Shown here: piece after piece, positions 26,601 through 33,779 of the stretch
Position numbering within the stretch: position 1 is the first letter of the stretch
How the letters are laid out: every line of letters begins with the position of its first letter
NCBI GenBank assembly: GCA_020635535.1
Contig: JACJZP010000018.1
Coordinates: 1-63,918, forward strand
Direction: 5' to 3'
DNA: 63,918 nt
Source of the DNA: Flavobacteriales bacterium
GTDB lineage: Bacteria > Bacteroidota > Bacteroidia > UBA10329
Translations under genes and position numbers: made by a program
The notes under the pieces: model-generated
Told to the model about the DNA's origin: nothing
What the model saw: the letters and a program-made list of their open reading frames with translations, nothing else
Database searches by the model: none

Positions 26601-28774
26601 GAAGCGTTGCCAGCACCATCAAGATAAACGGTGATGTTCTGGCACACGGCAGCAGGATTTTCATCATCTGTAACTACAACATCCTGAGAACATGACGCGG
26701 TATTTCCGTTAACATCTGTCGTTGTCCAGGTTACGTTGGTGGTTCCAACAGGATAAGGTCCTGAATTGCTCACTACTGTTGACGCAACACCACAGTTGTC
26801 TGAGGTGGTTGGAGTTCCAATAGCAGCACTTGAGGTACACAGTCCTGCCTCTGTAGAAAGGTTTGCTGTTGGTGGGCACGTGATCGTTGGATTCTCGGAA
26901 TCCGTTTGGATTATGGTGCCACTATCCGAATCAGTACATCCATTTGCATCAGTGACGGTTACAGAGTAACCACCAATTCCTACACCAGTGATTGAAGATG
27001 TAGTTTGACCTCCAGGCGACCAGAGATAAGAATAGCCAGCGGTACCTCCAGAAACAGAAGATGAAAGTGCGCCATCTGTTCCTCCAGCACAAATTACATT
27101 CGCATCAACACTTACAGAAACCGTTGGCTCTGGGAAAACGGTCATTGTAGCAGAAGCGCTTGCAGTACAATTGGAAGCCAAGAAAATCACATAGTGAGTA
27201 ACTGTGTAGTCTCCATCTGCTAAGAAGCTGTGTGAAGGGTTTTCGTCTGTCGATGAAGCTCCATCACCGAATGTCCAGTAATGCGACACCGTTCCACCAG
27301 TTGCACCTGTATTCGTAAAGCTGAATGCGTTTCCATCGAAACACTGGCTTTCATCGTTGGTGGTAAAATCTGGACGGATTACGGTTACAGTTTCTGTAGA
27401 TGTCTCTGTCTGAGAATTACACGCATCCGTAACTGTGAATGTGTAAGTAGTGGTGTTGGTTGGAGAAACTGTTACATCTTCACCAGCTGGAGCTCCGTTG
27501 TTCCATGAGTAGGAGTAAGGTGGCAAGCTTCCACTCACGCTTGCAGTTAGGTTAGCAGATTGTCCTAGGCAAATGGTTGTTTCTCCTGTGGTGGTAAGCG
27601 CCAGAGGTACATCATTGTCAATGACGTTTATGGTGGCTGAACCAGGAGCCAAGCAGTCGCAAGGAGGTTGATCCATGTACACAACTATGGTCTCGGTTCC
27701 TTCTACAGTGAAATCCAACGGTACAACAATCGGAATCATTACCGTATCCTGTCCGGCAGGGATGGTGACCACAGTTGGGAACGTGTTGTAATCCGTTCCC
27801 ATTGTAGCGGTTCCTCCAATACTGTAAGTGGCAGAAATGGCGGTAGAATTGTTAGACTGATTTACACGGCTGAATACGATATACTCGTCAGAACATCCTT
27901 CTTCAATACCCACATTGGTGAAATCGACAGTTATACCGCCACCGGATGTGAAGCTACCCGCTTCCAAGAATACACCTGAATCATATTTTCTGTCGCCAGC
28001 ATCGGCAATCGCCAATCTAATGTGGTAGGTCTGGCAAGGGGTAACTATGGCTTGAGCGGTGAGTACTGTGGTATAACCATCATACTGAACATCAGGACCA
28101 CTGGAGTTATCTACATAATATGCACAGTTGGTACAAGGGCCATTTGCTGGCTCATTCTGGCTATATCCGTTGTTAACATTGTTGATAGCGACTGGTGTTG
28201 TGGTACCCGGTATGAGTGCAATGTTTGCTGCGTTGTTAAGGTAGGGTCCATTGATACCAGGCCCTGAAATGAAGAAACCGAATACGTCATTGTACTGTGA
28301 GTTGACCCATTCTGGATATTCTTCAGAACCGAAAACATATCTGAAAGTCAAGGTATCGTCCTGAGGCACAAAGTCAAACTCAAGAATAACCGCATCATAG
28401 GTTGTGTGCCCGGCCAATGAGGTTAGGTTTGCATCGCCAGCAACACCACTCAACTCAACCGTTGCATCATTATCATTGTCCGGTCCTACAGCAATGTTGG
28501 CTCTACCCGTTGTAAGCAGAATACCGTTCTGCATAGTGAAGGTGGTACCTGATGCATTAAACGTTCCAGATGCCGAAGCGGGTCCAATGTAGTTTACGTT
28601 TGATACGGTGACACACGATCCCAATAGAACATCTTCAACCAGTTGCTCTACTTCTGCAGTAGTGCTTGCTTGGTTTACACTGATCTGTGCGTTGACCAGT
28701 CCAGCTATAAGCACCAGAATCAGTGCCAATAAGTTCCTTGTTATTTTCAATGGAGAGTAGAGTTCAGGTTCCAT
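17693..28774 (-). CDS. Giant modular T9SS type B surface adhesin (SprB-like modules)
   Basis: This is a 3693-residue secreted protein. In order: signal peptide (about 1-30, ending LVNAQ); choice-of-anchor L domain (about 45-265, with FRYVFGSEEYPEW); Calx-beta-like domain (about 280-390); Ig-like and PKD domains (about 390-550, YWTFGDGASST); one SprB module; a HYR domain (about 630-705); five near-identical and one diverged 80-residue repeats (about 706-1185); another HYR; about sixteen SprB-type modules (about 1265-2495, each with SCNG...GTYxVTVTDxNGC); fourteen Ig-like modules of about 72 residues (about 2496-3515); a PKD domain (WTWDFGDGLTGEE); and a CHU_C type B sorting domain (about 3590-3693, IPNVFTPNHDGVNDQLFI...YNRWG). 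The frame is unbroken. I infer a surface adhesin. SprB is the gliding adhesin of Flavobacterium, but module sharing alone does not prove motility. Confidence 0.93.
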   Translation of the reverse strand: MEPELYSPLKITRNLLALILVLIAGLVNAQISVNQASTTAEVEQLVEDVLLGSCVTVSNVNYIGPASASGTFNASGTTFTMQNGILLTTGRANIAVGPDNDNDATVELSGVAGDANLTSLAGHTTYDAVILEFDFVPQDDTLTFRYVFGSEEYPEWVNSQYNDVFGFFISGPGINGPYLNNAANIALIPGTTTPVAINNVNNGYSQNEPANGPCTNCAYYVDNSSGPDVQYDGYTTVLTAQAIVTPCQTYHIRLAIADAGDRKYDSGVFLEAGSFTSGGGITVDFTNVGIEEGCSDEYIVFSRVNQSNNSTAISATYSIGGTATMGTDYNTFPTVVTIPAGQDTVMIPIVVPLDFTVEGTETIVVYMDQPPCDCLAPGSATINVIDNDVPLALTTTGETTICLGQSANLTASVSGSLPPYSYSWNNGAPAGEDVTVSPTNTTTYTFTVTDACNSQTETSTETVTVIRPDFTTNDESQCFDGNAFSFTNTGATGGTVSHYWTFGDGASSTDENPSHSFLADGDYTVTHYVIFLASNCTASASATMTVFPEPTVSVSVDANVICAGGTDGALSSSVSGGTAGYSYLWSPGGQTTSSITGVGIGGYSVTVTDANGCTDSDSGTIIQTDSENPTITCPPTANLSTEAGLCTSSAAIGTPTTSDNCGVASTVVSNSGPYPVGTTNVTWTTTDVNGNTASCSQDVVVTDDENPAAVCQNITVYLDGAGNASITAADIDGGSTDNCGVASTSASTTSFTCASVGGNTVTLTVTDVNGNSSSCNALVSVADTVSPAAVCQNITVYLDGAGNASITAADIDGGSTDNCGVASTSASTTSFTCASVGGNTVTLTVTDVNGNASSCDAVVSVADTVSPAAVCQNITVYLDGAGNASITAADIDGGSTDNCGVASTSASTTSFTCASVGGNTVTLTVTDVNGNSSSCDALVSVADTVSPAAVCQNITVFLDGAGNASITAADIDGGSTDNCGVASTTASTTSFTCASVGGNTVTLTVTDVNGNSSSCDAVVSVADTVSPAAVCQNITVYLDGAGNASITAAHIDGGSTDNCGVASTSASTTSFTCASVGGNTVTLTVTDVNGNASSCDAVVSVADTVSPAAVCQNITVQLDASGSASISAYDVDGGSSDNCADWSLSVSQASFDCSNLGSNTVTLTVDDVNGNSSSCNATVTVEDDIDPSLVGCPSDITVTASSNDCAPSVNWTAPTANDNCSATVSSNYNSGDNFPVGTTVVTYTATDVAGNSVSCSFDVTINPTQLVVSISPSTLLCGTNISCAGETDGWATANVSGGCEPYSYEWSDGQTTQTAVGLGAGTYTVEVTDANGSVQSESITLTEPNELVIDGFEISEYVGGAGVSCNGASDGEIDLTIIGGAECEAYIISWTGPNGFTSSNEDLTGLEAGTYNVTVEDVNGCSTTGSYTITEPDALSPTCTSEDALCNEDANGSVEVSVTGGTEPYSYAWSNGSADASQSGLFAGTYGVTVTDANGCITTCSSVVSEPNVLVAVVTAYDETLVNGCNGSAVANPTGGTSPYTYDWSDGQTTQTAIDLCAGIYSVTVTDANGCEYTTSVVINPPTCDLDVDVTATDVSCNNGSDGTATATPITVQNNTPFTYVWNNSGTTQTINGITAGPYSVVVTDSIGCEASGSVVVSEPSALTVGTSVIDELTFEGCDGSATANPNGGTSPYTYEWSDGQTMQTASSLCPGTYTVTVTDANGCEETVTITVNPLLCTGFSVAINTERLSCFEAGDGSATAVVTGGTAPFTYSWSNGGTGSSISNLAAGQYTVTVTDAVNCSQTVSGNVTQPALLEAATAVDNVTCHGVSNGVVELTVTGGTTPYSFDWSNGSTTEDLENLGPGTYNVTITDENGCTTTASGTVTQPDTLGASSIDVQVSCNGGDNGSIDLTPTGGLGPYLYTWNTGAHTQDLNDLSAGTYSVTFADQNGCLFTYETTISEPDVLDLTCTSEDALCNGDDNGSVEVSVAGGTAPFSYSWSNGSTDASQNGLGAGTYVVTVTDDNGCVSTCSSIVGEPDVLTAVVVVQDETLVNGCNGYATANPTGGTPPYSYEWSDGQTTQTAVNLCAGTYTVIVTDANECEFTTSNIVNPPSCDLDVDVTGTDVSCNDGSDGSATATPITVQNNTPFTYVWNNSGTTQTINGITAGPYSVVVTDSIGCEASGSVVISEPTALSVSTVVVDELTFNGCDGSATANPSGGTSPYTYAWSDSQTTQTASNLCPGTYTVTITDANGCEETVTITVNPLLCTGFSVAINTERLSCFEAGDGSATAVVSGGTAPFTYAWSNGGTGSTIANLAAGQYTVTVTDAVNCSQTVSGNVTQPALLEAATAVDNVSCHGIGNGVVELTVTGGTTPYTFNWDNGAITEDLNNVGPGSYNVTITDGNGCTTSASATVTEPDTLQASSVDVNPTCFEGNDGSIDLTVSGGLGPYLVSWDNGSNTADISGLSAGTYTATIVDQNGCIYTYSTTLSEPNLVIPTITADGPTIFCQGDSVTLTASEAAGYSWSPNGETTQSITVYDAGDYSVSVVTEDGCDGISAATSVTMFQVDLATIIPDGPTEFCDGSSVVLSASQGSSYLWMPNGETTQSITVSEAGNYSVTVTDENGCESSSDDIEITVFDLPEPIVTADGPLTFCDGGSVTLTSSESASYAWAPFGQTTQSIVVTESGIYRVTITNEDGCQSTSDPTQVIVNENPEPIISSDGNTEFCEGSFVTLSGPAGFIYNWSPNGETIQTIAASETGDYQLTVTDEFGCVGESNVISVTVFDVDTAVISTQGPTEFCDGGEVVLVSSEGDSYSWSPNGETSQSINVSSSGTYSVTVTDANGCVTTSDPVDVVVNPLPDATVTLSGPTEFCEGDSVVLTAPAGFSYFWSPNGEFSQSITVFNSGTFSVTVFDGNECASVSDPVTTTLFELDPVEVTASGNTEFCDGGQVTLTASTGSTFLWSPNGETTQSITVSESGFYTVSVVDANGCGYASADTVEVIVNPNPEPTITADGPTEFCQESSVTLTSSEADTYAWAPFGQTTQSITVTDAGIYRVTVTDQNGCQGTSDPVVITVFALPEPEITANGPLTICPEDSVILTSSSADGNLWAPNAETTQSITVYDAGTYSVTVTDVNGCVGESGIVIVTEFETEPVSVIVDGNTVFCEGGEVTLSASSGDIFSWSPNGETSQSITVSESGDYSVVATDANGCSADSDTISVTVNELPQPTISLSGPSTFCAGDSVVLTVTEGEAYLWEPNGQTTQSITVNESGSYWVQIADENTCVANSDTIDVIVNEPVTIEVVASGNTEFCDGGQVLLSASGGQSFQWAPNGEQTQSIVVTEAGEYSVEVIDLNGCSSSSDTVDVEVFALPEVEVVSSSMEICDGDSAQLTASANGDVTFEWLANGNSISGATDSVLYVSDQASYTVIVSDENGCEATDNAPVISVGPVPVAVITGDGFACPGDSLMLVASGGDNYLWSNGETTSSISVLADSIGVYFVTVSNDFCNQTSSDSASVGVYDAPSAVIETMSNGFLEVQHLFEEVSGDSSIVYWTWDFGDGLTGEEQSMNHTYSDEGYFTIIVITENEYGCIGLDTVEVEITQVIDIPNVFTPNHDGVNDQLFIGNFGVDNYEITIYNRWGIIMHHDDTGEVFWDGKTPAGVDAEAGTYYFELNVLNQHSEGSFNKTGYITLIR
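18220..21288 (-). repeat. Array of about 14 Ig-like modules (about 216 bp each)
   Basis: Inside the giant adhesin, twelve canonical modules and two diverged ones share the pattern GPTEFC-x-G-x-SVTLTAS...W-x-PNGETTQSITV...G-x-YSVTVTDxNGC. Individual modules vary in sequence. Modules five apart resemble each other most (3 and 8 share APFGQTTQSI and YRVT; 6 and 11 share LSGP and GDSVVLT; 7 and 12 share GNTEFCDGGQV), indicating a block duplication of five modules, about 1.1 kb. Confidence 0.8.
21290..22879 (-). repeat. Super-repeat copy B, 1590 bp (seven SprB modules)
   Basis: This is the downstream (more C-terminal) of two tandem copies of a 530-residue block. Landmarks recur at an exact 1590-bp offset: CACATCAAGG at 22421 against CACGTCAAGG at 24011, and CATTACAAAG at 22843 against CATTACATAG at 24433. 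Both copies encode seven SprB-type modules in the same order, starting TCTSEDALCN. Confidence 0.85.
22880..24469 (-). repeat. Super-repeat copy A, 1590 bp (seven SprB modules)
   Basis: This is the upstream (more N-terminal) copy of the 530-residue block. Protein identity to copy B is very high in the central modules (for example VQNNTPFTYVWNNSGTTQTI and FSVAINTERLSCFEAGDGSA occur in both) and lower at the ends, as expected for a tandem duplication that has begun to diverge. Confidence 0.85.
25221..26660 (-). repeat. Tandem 240-bp repeats (80 residues), five near-identical plus one diverged
   Basis: The period is exactly 240 bp, seen from the recurring CACACGGC at 25443, 25683, 25923, 26163, 26403 and 26643. 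Each unit encodes AVCQNITVYLDGAGNASIT, then DIDGGSTDNCGVAS and a Cys-flanked VGGNTVTLTVTDVNGN. The unit nearest 25221 is diverged (QLDASGSASISAYDVDGG). Two non-adjacent units are identical over 157 bp (25470-25626 and 26190-26346). Short-read assemblies would have trouble here, so copy number could be wrong. Confidence 0.92.
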
Positions 28775-28777
28775 GCT

Positions 28778-28852
28778 GATTGTCGATTTTCAATTCCAAA
28801 GCCATGCAAATTTATGTCTTCGTCTGTACATTCGCGGCATAAATCGACAATC
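28778..28852. repeat. Inverted repeat in divergent promoter region (word GATTGTCGATTT)
   Basis: GATTGTCGATTT (28778-28789) and AAATCGACAATC (28841-28852) are perfect 12-bp reverse complements. Inside them ATTTATG (28810-28816) and CATAAAT (28838-28844) form a second pair. The structure fills the gap between the divergent giant adhesin and the first barrel/EF-hand gene, so it could carry an operator for both. Confidence 0.5.
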
Positions 28853-28896
28853 GACAGGCATTGGTCGAAAGTTTTGGGAAAATGGTCGTAATGGGA

Positions 28897-31134
28897 ATGT
28901 TGAGGAAATTATCATTTTGTTACCGTTTGGTTTTGACGTCTGCGTTGGTGTCAATCTGTACCGTGGTATTGGCACAAGAGGTTGAGAGTGGTCCAGTGGA
29001 TTCCAGCGCCTTTAAACCCTATGTGATGTTCAGCGTTGGTGGTGGAGTTACGCGATTCATGGGTGATGTTCAAGACGCTTCCAAAAAGGTGAACGTACAT
29101 ATGATCGGTAATCGGGCTGCATATGACCTTAATGTTGGCATAGCATTGTCAAGATCATTTGTTCTCAATGTAAACGGTATTTACGGAAAACTTAGTGGCA
29201 ACGAGAACACATTCAAACAGCATCGGAATTTTGAGACTCAGTTTGCGCTTGCAGGTGTAAATGTTGAGTACAATTTTGCTGGATGTTGGAAGAAACGTCT
29301 GCCGGTTTTGAATCCATTCATCACAGTTGGCGCTTACTACAGTAACTACTTCAATATAGCCACGGATCAAGTGAATGCAGATGGCGAGCAGTACTACTAC
29401 TGGTCTAATGGTAGAATTCTTGACCGTCCTGAGACAGATGACCATCAACTGAATCAGGAGGCTGAGAACATGTCAAGAGATTATGACTACGAGACCAGCC
29501 TCATTGATGGAATGGTTCACTCCTTTACCGCTTCAGCAGGTTTCGGTCTTGACCTTCACATTAGCAGGGCTCTTTCTGTAAGACTTATGAGTCGGTATTT
29601 CCACGCAGTAACCGATAAGGTGGATGGCTATTACACAAATGATATTTCCAGTTTCAGAGATGGATACTTCTTCAATGAGCTATCTCTCGTTTTCAATACA
29701 TCGGCATTCAGTAAGAAAAACCGAGTTGAGCCTATTTACAAGTATCTTTTTGATGCTTCCCAGTTTGAAAGTCTTGAAAACGAGGACCTTGACGGTGATG
29801 GAGTTTTGGATATGAATGACAGGTGTGCCGCTACTCCCGCAGGAGTTGAGGTGGATAAGCACGGTTGTCCTGTTGATAATGACGAAGATGGTATTGCAGA
29901 CTTCAAGGACATTGACCCGAACACACAGAAAGGTGAGATCGTAACCACCAAAGGAGATATTGTCGATTACGAATTGATTGAGAGCCGTTGGTCGAATGCG
30001 GAAGGTGCCCGCGTTATTTCATGGGATAAGAAGTATCCGAACCCGAGGTATAATAAGGAAGAGAGCTACACGGTTGCATTCAGTGTAACCAAAGGAGAGA
30101 AGATTGATGAGCAGGCTCTGCTTAAAAAGTATCCAAAACTGATCAAGAAAGAGCTTTCTGATTCTTTGACCGTTTTCAATATGGGCACGTTTGAGAAGTT
30201 TGAGAATGCGCAGGAAGCCTCTTTGAGAACCCATCAGCAATTTACGCATGACGCGGTGGTTGTAAATTCTACAGCGGTTACCAGAGTGGCAGAAGAATTG
30301 TCTGGGGTGAAGCTGCCAGACTCTATTGCCAACCGTGATTCTTATGGAATTGCTGAGTCGATAAAAAAGATCAAAACCACTGATGCACACACATTTCCAC
30401 AATTGGAATACACCATTTCAAGGTTCGAAGGGCATCTGAAGAATGGTATTCCTGAATCAGTTCTGGTTGAGCCTTACCTGAGAGGAATAGCTCCATTTAC
30501 CTGGAACAAGACCATTAAAGACAGCTATGTGGAGGTGAATGAAAAATTGAAGGAAAATCCTGTCGCTAAGGTTAGTGTTGTTCTGGCTTCTATGGAAGCT
30601 GAAGATCAGGCTGAGTCTGTAGCAGAATCGCAAACTGTTGAGAAGATGGATAGGGCTGAGGAGGCGCCACTAATGGCAGAATTTAAATTGAGCCCGAACG
30701 CAAAGTTGGAGTTCATGCCGACAACCGAGAAATTCAAAGTTGCCGATATGAATGAGGATGGTCTTATCGGTTACCAGGAAATTGAGAGGGTTCTATCTGA
30801 TATTGTGGATGGAAATGGACAGATGCCTGTTGATGATTTTAACGAAATGGTTGTTCTGTTCACTGATTTCACTGAGAATGTGGAACCGATTGATTTTGGA
30901 GGTACAAAAGCGGCTTATCTTGATGGTAAGTTGATCATTTTCAAACCTCAGAACACAGAATTGAAGAAGGATGCCAGAAGATTGTTGGCCAAGAAATACA
31001 AGGAGGCAGACTTCAACGCAGATGGTGAACTGACTCCAGATGAGGTGCAGAAACTCATTACACTTTTCATGGAAGGAAAGATCGATTTTCCATCTGAAAA
31101 GGTGTATGAACTCATTGACCTTTACTTCGAGTAA
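28897..31134 (+). CDS. Outer-membrane barrel-like protein with TSP3, SPOR-like and EF-hand domains (paralogue 1)
   Basis: This protein of 745 residues starts with a signal peptide (about 1-27, ending VVLAQ). Next come an outer-membrane beta-barrel-like region (about 40-285, with GGGVTRFMGDVQDA and KLSGNENTFKQHRNFE), a thrombospondin type 3 calcium repeat (about 297-341, DLDGDGVLDMNDRC), a SPOR-like segment (about 391-458, YTVAFSV...LTVFNMGTFEKFENAQEA...DAVVV) and a region of unknown fold. Two canonical EF-hand loops close it: DMNEDGLIGYQE (about 616) and DFNADGELTPDE (about 704). The frame extends to TTG 28861; I chose ATG 28897 because it aligns with the start of the tandem paralogue (MxxKLS). 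It probably spans the outer membrane and reaches peptidoglycan. Function is unknown. Confidence 0.82.
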   Translation: MLRKLSFCYRLVLTSALVSICTVVLAQEVESGPVDSSAFKPYVMFSVGGGVTRFMGDVQDASKKVNVHMIGNRAAYDLNVGIALSRSFVLNVNGIYGKLSGNENTFKQHRNFETQFALAGVNVEYNFAGCWKKRLPVLNPFITVGAYYSNYFNIATDQVNADGEQYYYWSNGRILDRPETDDHQLNQEAENMSRDYDYETSLIDGMVHSFTASAGFGLDLHISRALSVRLMSRYFHAVTDKVDGYYTNDISSFRDGYFFNELSLVFNTSAFSKKNRVEPIYKYLFDASQFESLENEDLDGDGVLDMNDRCAATPAGVEVDKHGCPVDNDEDGIADFKDIDPNTQKGEIVTTKGDIVDYELIESRWSNAEGARVISWDKKYPNPRYNKEESYTVAFSVTKGEKIDEQALLKKYPKLIKKELSDSLTVFNMGTFEKFENAQEASLRTHQQFTHDAVVVNSTAVTRVAEELSGVKLPDSIANRDSYGIAESIKKIKTTDAHTFPQLEYTISRFEGHLKNGIPESVLVEPYLRGIAPFTWNKTIKDSYVEVNEKLKENPVAKVSVVLASMEAEDQAESVAESQTVEKMDRAEEAPLMAEFKLSPNAKLEFMPTTEKFKVADMNEDGLIGYQEIERVLSDIVDGNGQMPVDDFNEMVVLFTDFTENVEPIDFGGTKAAYLDGKLIIFKPQNTELKKDARRLLAKKYKEADFNADGELTPDEVQKLITLFMEGKIDFPSEKVYELIDLYFE

Positions 31135-31174
31135 ACGTCTGTTTCTCAACTTCATTTACCTTTAAGCGGAACAA

Positions 31175-33718
31175 ATGAGGTGTAAGCTTTCAAATCTGAC
31201 AAGGTTGGTAAATTCCGCGATTCCTTGCTCGGTAGTGGTGGTGTATCTTGTTTTGAGTTCAGCAGTTGCAAGTTTGGCACAGACTGAAGAGTCTGGAGAT
31301 ACCACCGCTAAAAAGGTCGATTTCATTTTTAGCCTTGGTGGTGGAGTTGCCCGTTTTATGGGAGATGTGCAAGATGCTCCAGACCGTACCAATGTTCATT
31401 TTCTTGGGAATAGGGCCGTTTTCGGATTCCACTTTGGCGCAGCGGTTTCAAAATCATTCACGGTCAGCACAAATATGTTCTATGGCAAACTGAGCGGAAA
31501 CGAGAATACTTTTGGGCAGCACAGGAATTTCGAATCGAACATGCTCCTGGCAGGCGTTGTGGCCGAATACAATTTTGCAGCGCTTTACAAGGGTAGATTG
31601 CCCGTGCTCAATCCATTCGTCAATGCTGGCTTGTATTACGGCAGCTACTGGAACATCTCCACGGATCTTGGCAAAGATGATGGCACCAAATACTACTATT
31701 GGTCTGATGGAACCATAAGGGATCAGGAGCAGACGGGTGTAGATGTCATAGATCGTGAAGCGCATCACATATCTCGTGATTTTGAATATGAGACCAAGCT
31801 TGTTAAAGGCGCTCTGCACACTTTCAATATTGGTGCTGGTTTCGGTTTGGACCTTCATATAAGCCGTGCGGTAACCATGCGGTTGATGTCCAGATATTTC
31901 TTTGCCACGGATGATAAGATCGATGGGCAGTATAGTGGTAATGCAAAGGGTTTGAATGACGGTTTCTTCTACAATTCGCTTTCTCTTGTGCTCAACGCAA
32001 TGGCGTTCAGTCCGAACAGGAAAGACGAAAAACCGAATTACAAGTACTTGTTCGATGTATCTCAACTAAAGGCGGTGGAGCAGGAAGACCAAGATGGCGA
32101 TGGTGTTGTTGACCTCAAGGACAGATGTGCGGCCACACCTTCTGGTATTGAAGTAGACAAGGAAGGATGTCCGTTGGATAAGGATGTTGATGGAATTCCA
32201 GATTACAGAGATAAGAACACGGCAAGTGAGAAAGGGGAGATAGTGGATAAGAACGGAGCGTCTATCGACTACGAATTGGTGGCCAAAAAATGGACTGATT
32301 CTCCTAATATCTATGGCATCAGTTGGGATAAGAACTATCAGAATCCGCGTTTCCGAGAAGACCTCGGTTACACGGTCAATGTAGATATTGTAGAGAAGGA
32401 CAACCAATCACCTAAGATTCAGAAGGTACTTCGAATACCAGAGTTGAGGAAAGAGATTCTGAATGATTCACTGATCGTTTATCGTTTGGGCATCTATGAG
32501 AAGTTTGACGATGTTGAAGTTCGTAGGCAGCAACTCGTAAATGATGGTATCTACTCGGCATATTCTGTTCCTGAAAATGCTTCTTTGGAGTCTGTTCAGC
32601 AGTTTACGGGGCTGCCAAGTATTCAGGATGAGGAAATGGTGAATTCCTACGGTGTAAAAGAGTCTATCCGCCTTATCAAGACCAGCTCAGCTTACACTTT
32701 TCCTCAACTCGATTACACCATCTCCAGATTTGAGCGTTATCTGTTCGACCGTGTTCCTGAAGCAGCACTTGTGGAGGATTATCTCCAAGCAATCTCTTCA
32801 TTTACTTGGGATGAGATTGTAAAACGGTCGAGTGATACCATTTATGGTAGATTGGAGAAGAATCCTGTTCCCGGATCTATTAAACGCATTGAGTCTGGTT
32901 TGGCCGATGAAGAAATAGTTGCAGAATCGAAGCAAGAGTCAGGTCAGGAACCAGTTTTAGAAGTGGAGCAGAGAGTAGTGGAACAAATGGTGGAGACAAC
33001 AATTGCGAAGGATACGAATGTGGTTCGTTCTGGAACGGTGGTTGAAGTGGCCAAGGAGATGGAAAAGGAAACCGTTGGTGTGCAGACAGAACGTACCATT
33101 ATCAGAACAGAAGAAACCGAAGTGGTAAGAGAGACCTCTGTTGAAGCGGAAGCTGCAAAGGAGATAGTTGTCGCACCCGTAGAGGAGAAACCCGCTGAAC
33201 CGATAGTTCCTGTTGCATTGATCGGAGAGGAACTGCAAAAGGCCATTGAGCAGATACGCGCTACTTCGAATTTGAATAAACAACCAAGGATCAATTATGC
33301 TCCGGTCAAGCCACAATTCAAAGCAGCCGACCTGAACAATGATCAGTTGATCTCGGCTATGGAGATTCAGCAGGTTTTAGATGACATTCTTAAAGGGCAA
33401 TCTGATTTTACTGAAGCGCAGTTCAATGAGATGAACGCCTATTTCACCGATTTTACACAGAATGTTGAACCAATTGATTTTGGTGGAACCAAGGTTGCAT
33501 TCGTAAATGGTAAATTGACCATTCTGAAAACCGTTGGAGGTGAATATGAAGAGAATTCAAGAAGGCTATTGGCCCGAAAGTATAAGGAAGCCGACTTCAA
33601 TAAAGACGGTGAGCTGACCCCGGAAGAGGTTCAGAAAATGATCGATCTCTTTTTGAAAGGAGGTTCCTCCTATTCTCAGGAGAAGGTTCACGAGCTCATC
33701 GATCTCTTCTTCGATTGA
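31175..33718 (+). CDS. Outer-membrane barrel-like protein with TSP3, SPOR-like and EF-hand domains (paralogue 2)
   Basis: This 847-residue tandem paralogue lies 40 bp after the first. Order is the same: signal peptide (ending AVASLAQ), barrel-like region (GGGVARFMGDVQDA; KLSGNENTFGQHRNFE), TSP3 repeat (about 302-347, DQDGDGVVDLKDRC), SPOR-like segment (about 398-468, SLIVYRLGIYEKFDD), unknown region, then EF-hand loops DLNNDQLISAME (about 717; Gly6 replaced by Gln) and DFNKDGELTPEE (about 805). It differs by a Glu/Val-rich linker of about 120 residues (about 583-705) that looks disordered or coiled. Both copies keep ENVEPIDFGGTK between the EF-hands. It is probably co-transcribed with paralogue 1; a terminator-like hairpin follows. 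Confidence 0.82.
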   Translation: MRCKLSNLTRLVNSAIPCSVVVVYLVLSSAVASLAQTEESGDTTAKKVDFIFSLGGGVARFMGDVQDAPDRTNVHFLGNRAVFGFHFGAAVSKSFTVSTNMFYGKLSGNENTFGQHRNFESNMLLAGVVAEYNFAALYKGRLPVLNPFVNAGLYYGSYWNISTDLGKDDGTKYYYWSDGTIRDQEQTGVDVIDREAHHISRDFEYETKLVKGALHTFNIGAGFGLDLHISRAVTMRLMSRYFFATDDKIDGQYSGNAKGLNDGFFYNSLSLVLNAMAFSPNRKDEKPNYKYLFDVSQLKAVEQEDQDGDGVVDLKDRCAATPSGIEVDKEGCPLDKDVDGIPDYRDKNTASEKGEIVDKNGASIDYELVAKKWTDSPNIYGISWDKNYQNPRFREDLGYTVNVDIVEKDNQSPKIQKVLRIPELRKEILNDSLIVYRLGIYEKFDDVEVRRQQLVNDGIYSAYSVPENASLESVQQFTGLPSIQDEEMVNSYGVKESIRLIKTSSAYTFPQLDYTISRFERYLFDRVPEAALVEDYLQAISSFTWDEIVKRSSDTIYGRLEKNPVPGSIKRIESGLADEEIVAESKQESGQEPVLEVEQRVVEQMVETTIAKDTNVVRSGTVVEVAKEMEKETVGVQTERTIIRTEETEVVRETSVEAEAAKEIVVAPVEEKPAEPIVPVALIGEELQKAIEQIRATSNLNKQPRINYAPVKPQFKAADLNNDQLISAMEIQQVLDDILKGQSDFTEAQFNEMNAYFTDFTQNVEPIDFGGTKVAFVNGKLTILKTVGGEYEENSRRLLARKYKEADFNKDGELTPEEVQKMIDLFLKGGSSYSQEKVHELIDLFFD

Positions 33719-33726
33719 TATGAGAG

Positions 33727-33755
33727 AAAAAGGCTTCCAATTCTGGAAGCTCTTT
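33727..33755. terminator. Bidirectional terminator, AGGCTTCC stem
   Basis: GCTTCC (33733-33738) and GGAAGC (33745-33750) form a short stem with a 6-base loop, flanked by AGAAAAAG on the left and TCTTT on the right. It lies between the convergent stops of paralogue 2 and the OmpA gene. The same stem and loop length recur at 41622-41650. Confidence 0.65.
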
Positions 33756-33779
33756 ACTTATCGTGTATCAGAGTTTCAA

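Noticed and set aside
25221..26660. CRISPR array
   Set aside because: The regular 240-bp period has no short repeat/unique spacer structure and is fully coding on the minus strand.
25519..26667. Several 60-75-codon frames on both strands within the 240-bp repeat array
   Set aside because: They recur because the DNA repeats recur; all lie within the continuous adhesin frame.
28861..28896. TTG start of the first barrel/EF-hand protein
   Set aside because: It lengthens the signal peptide unnaturally; ATG 28897 aligns with the tandem paralogue.
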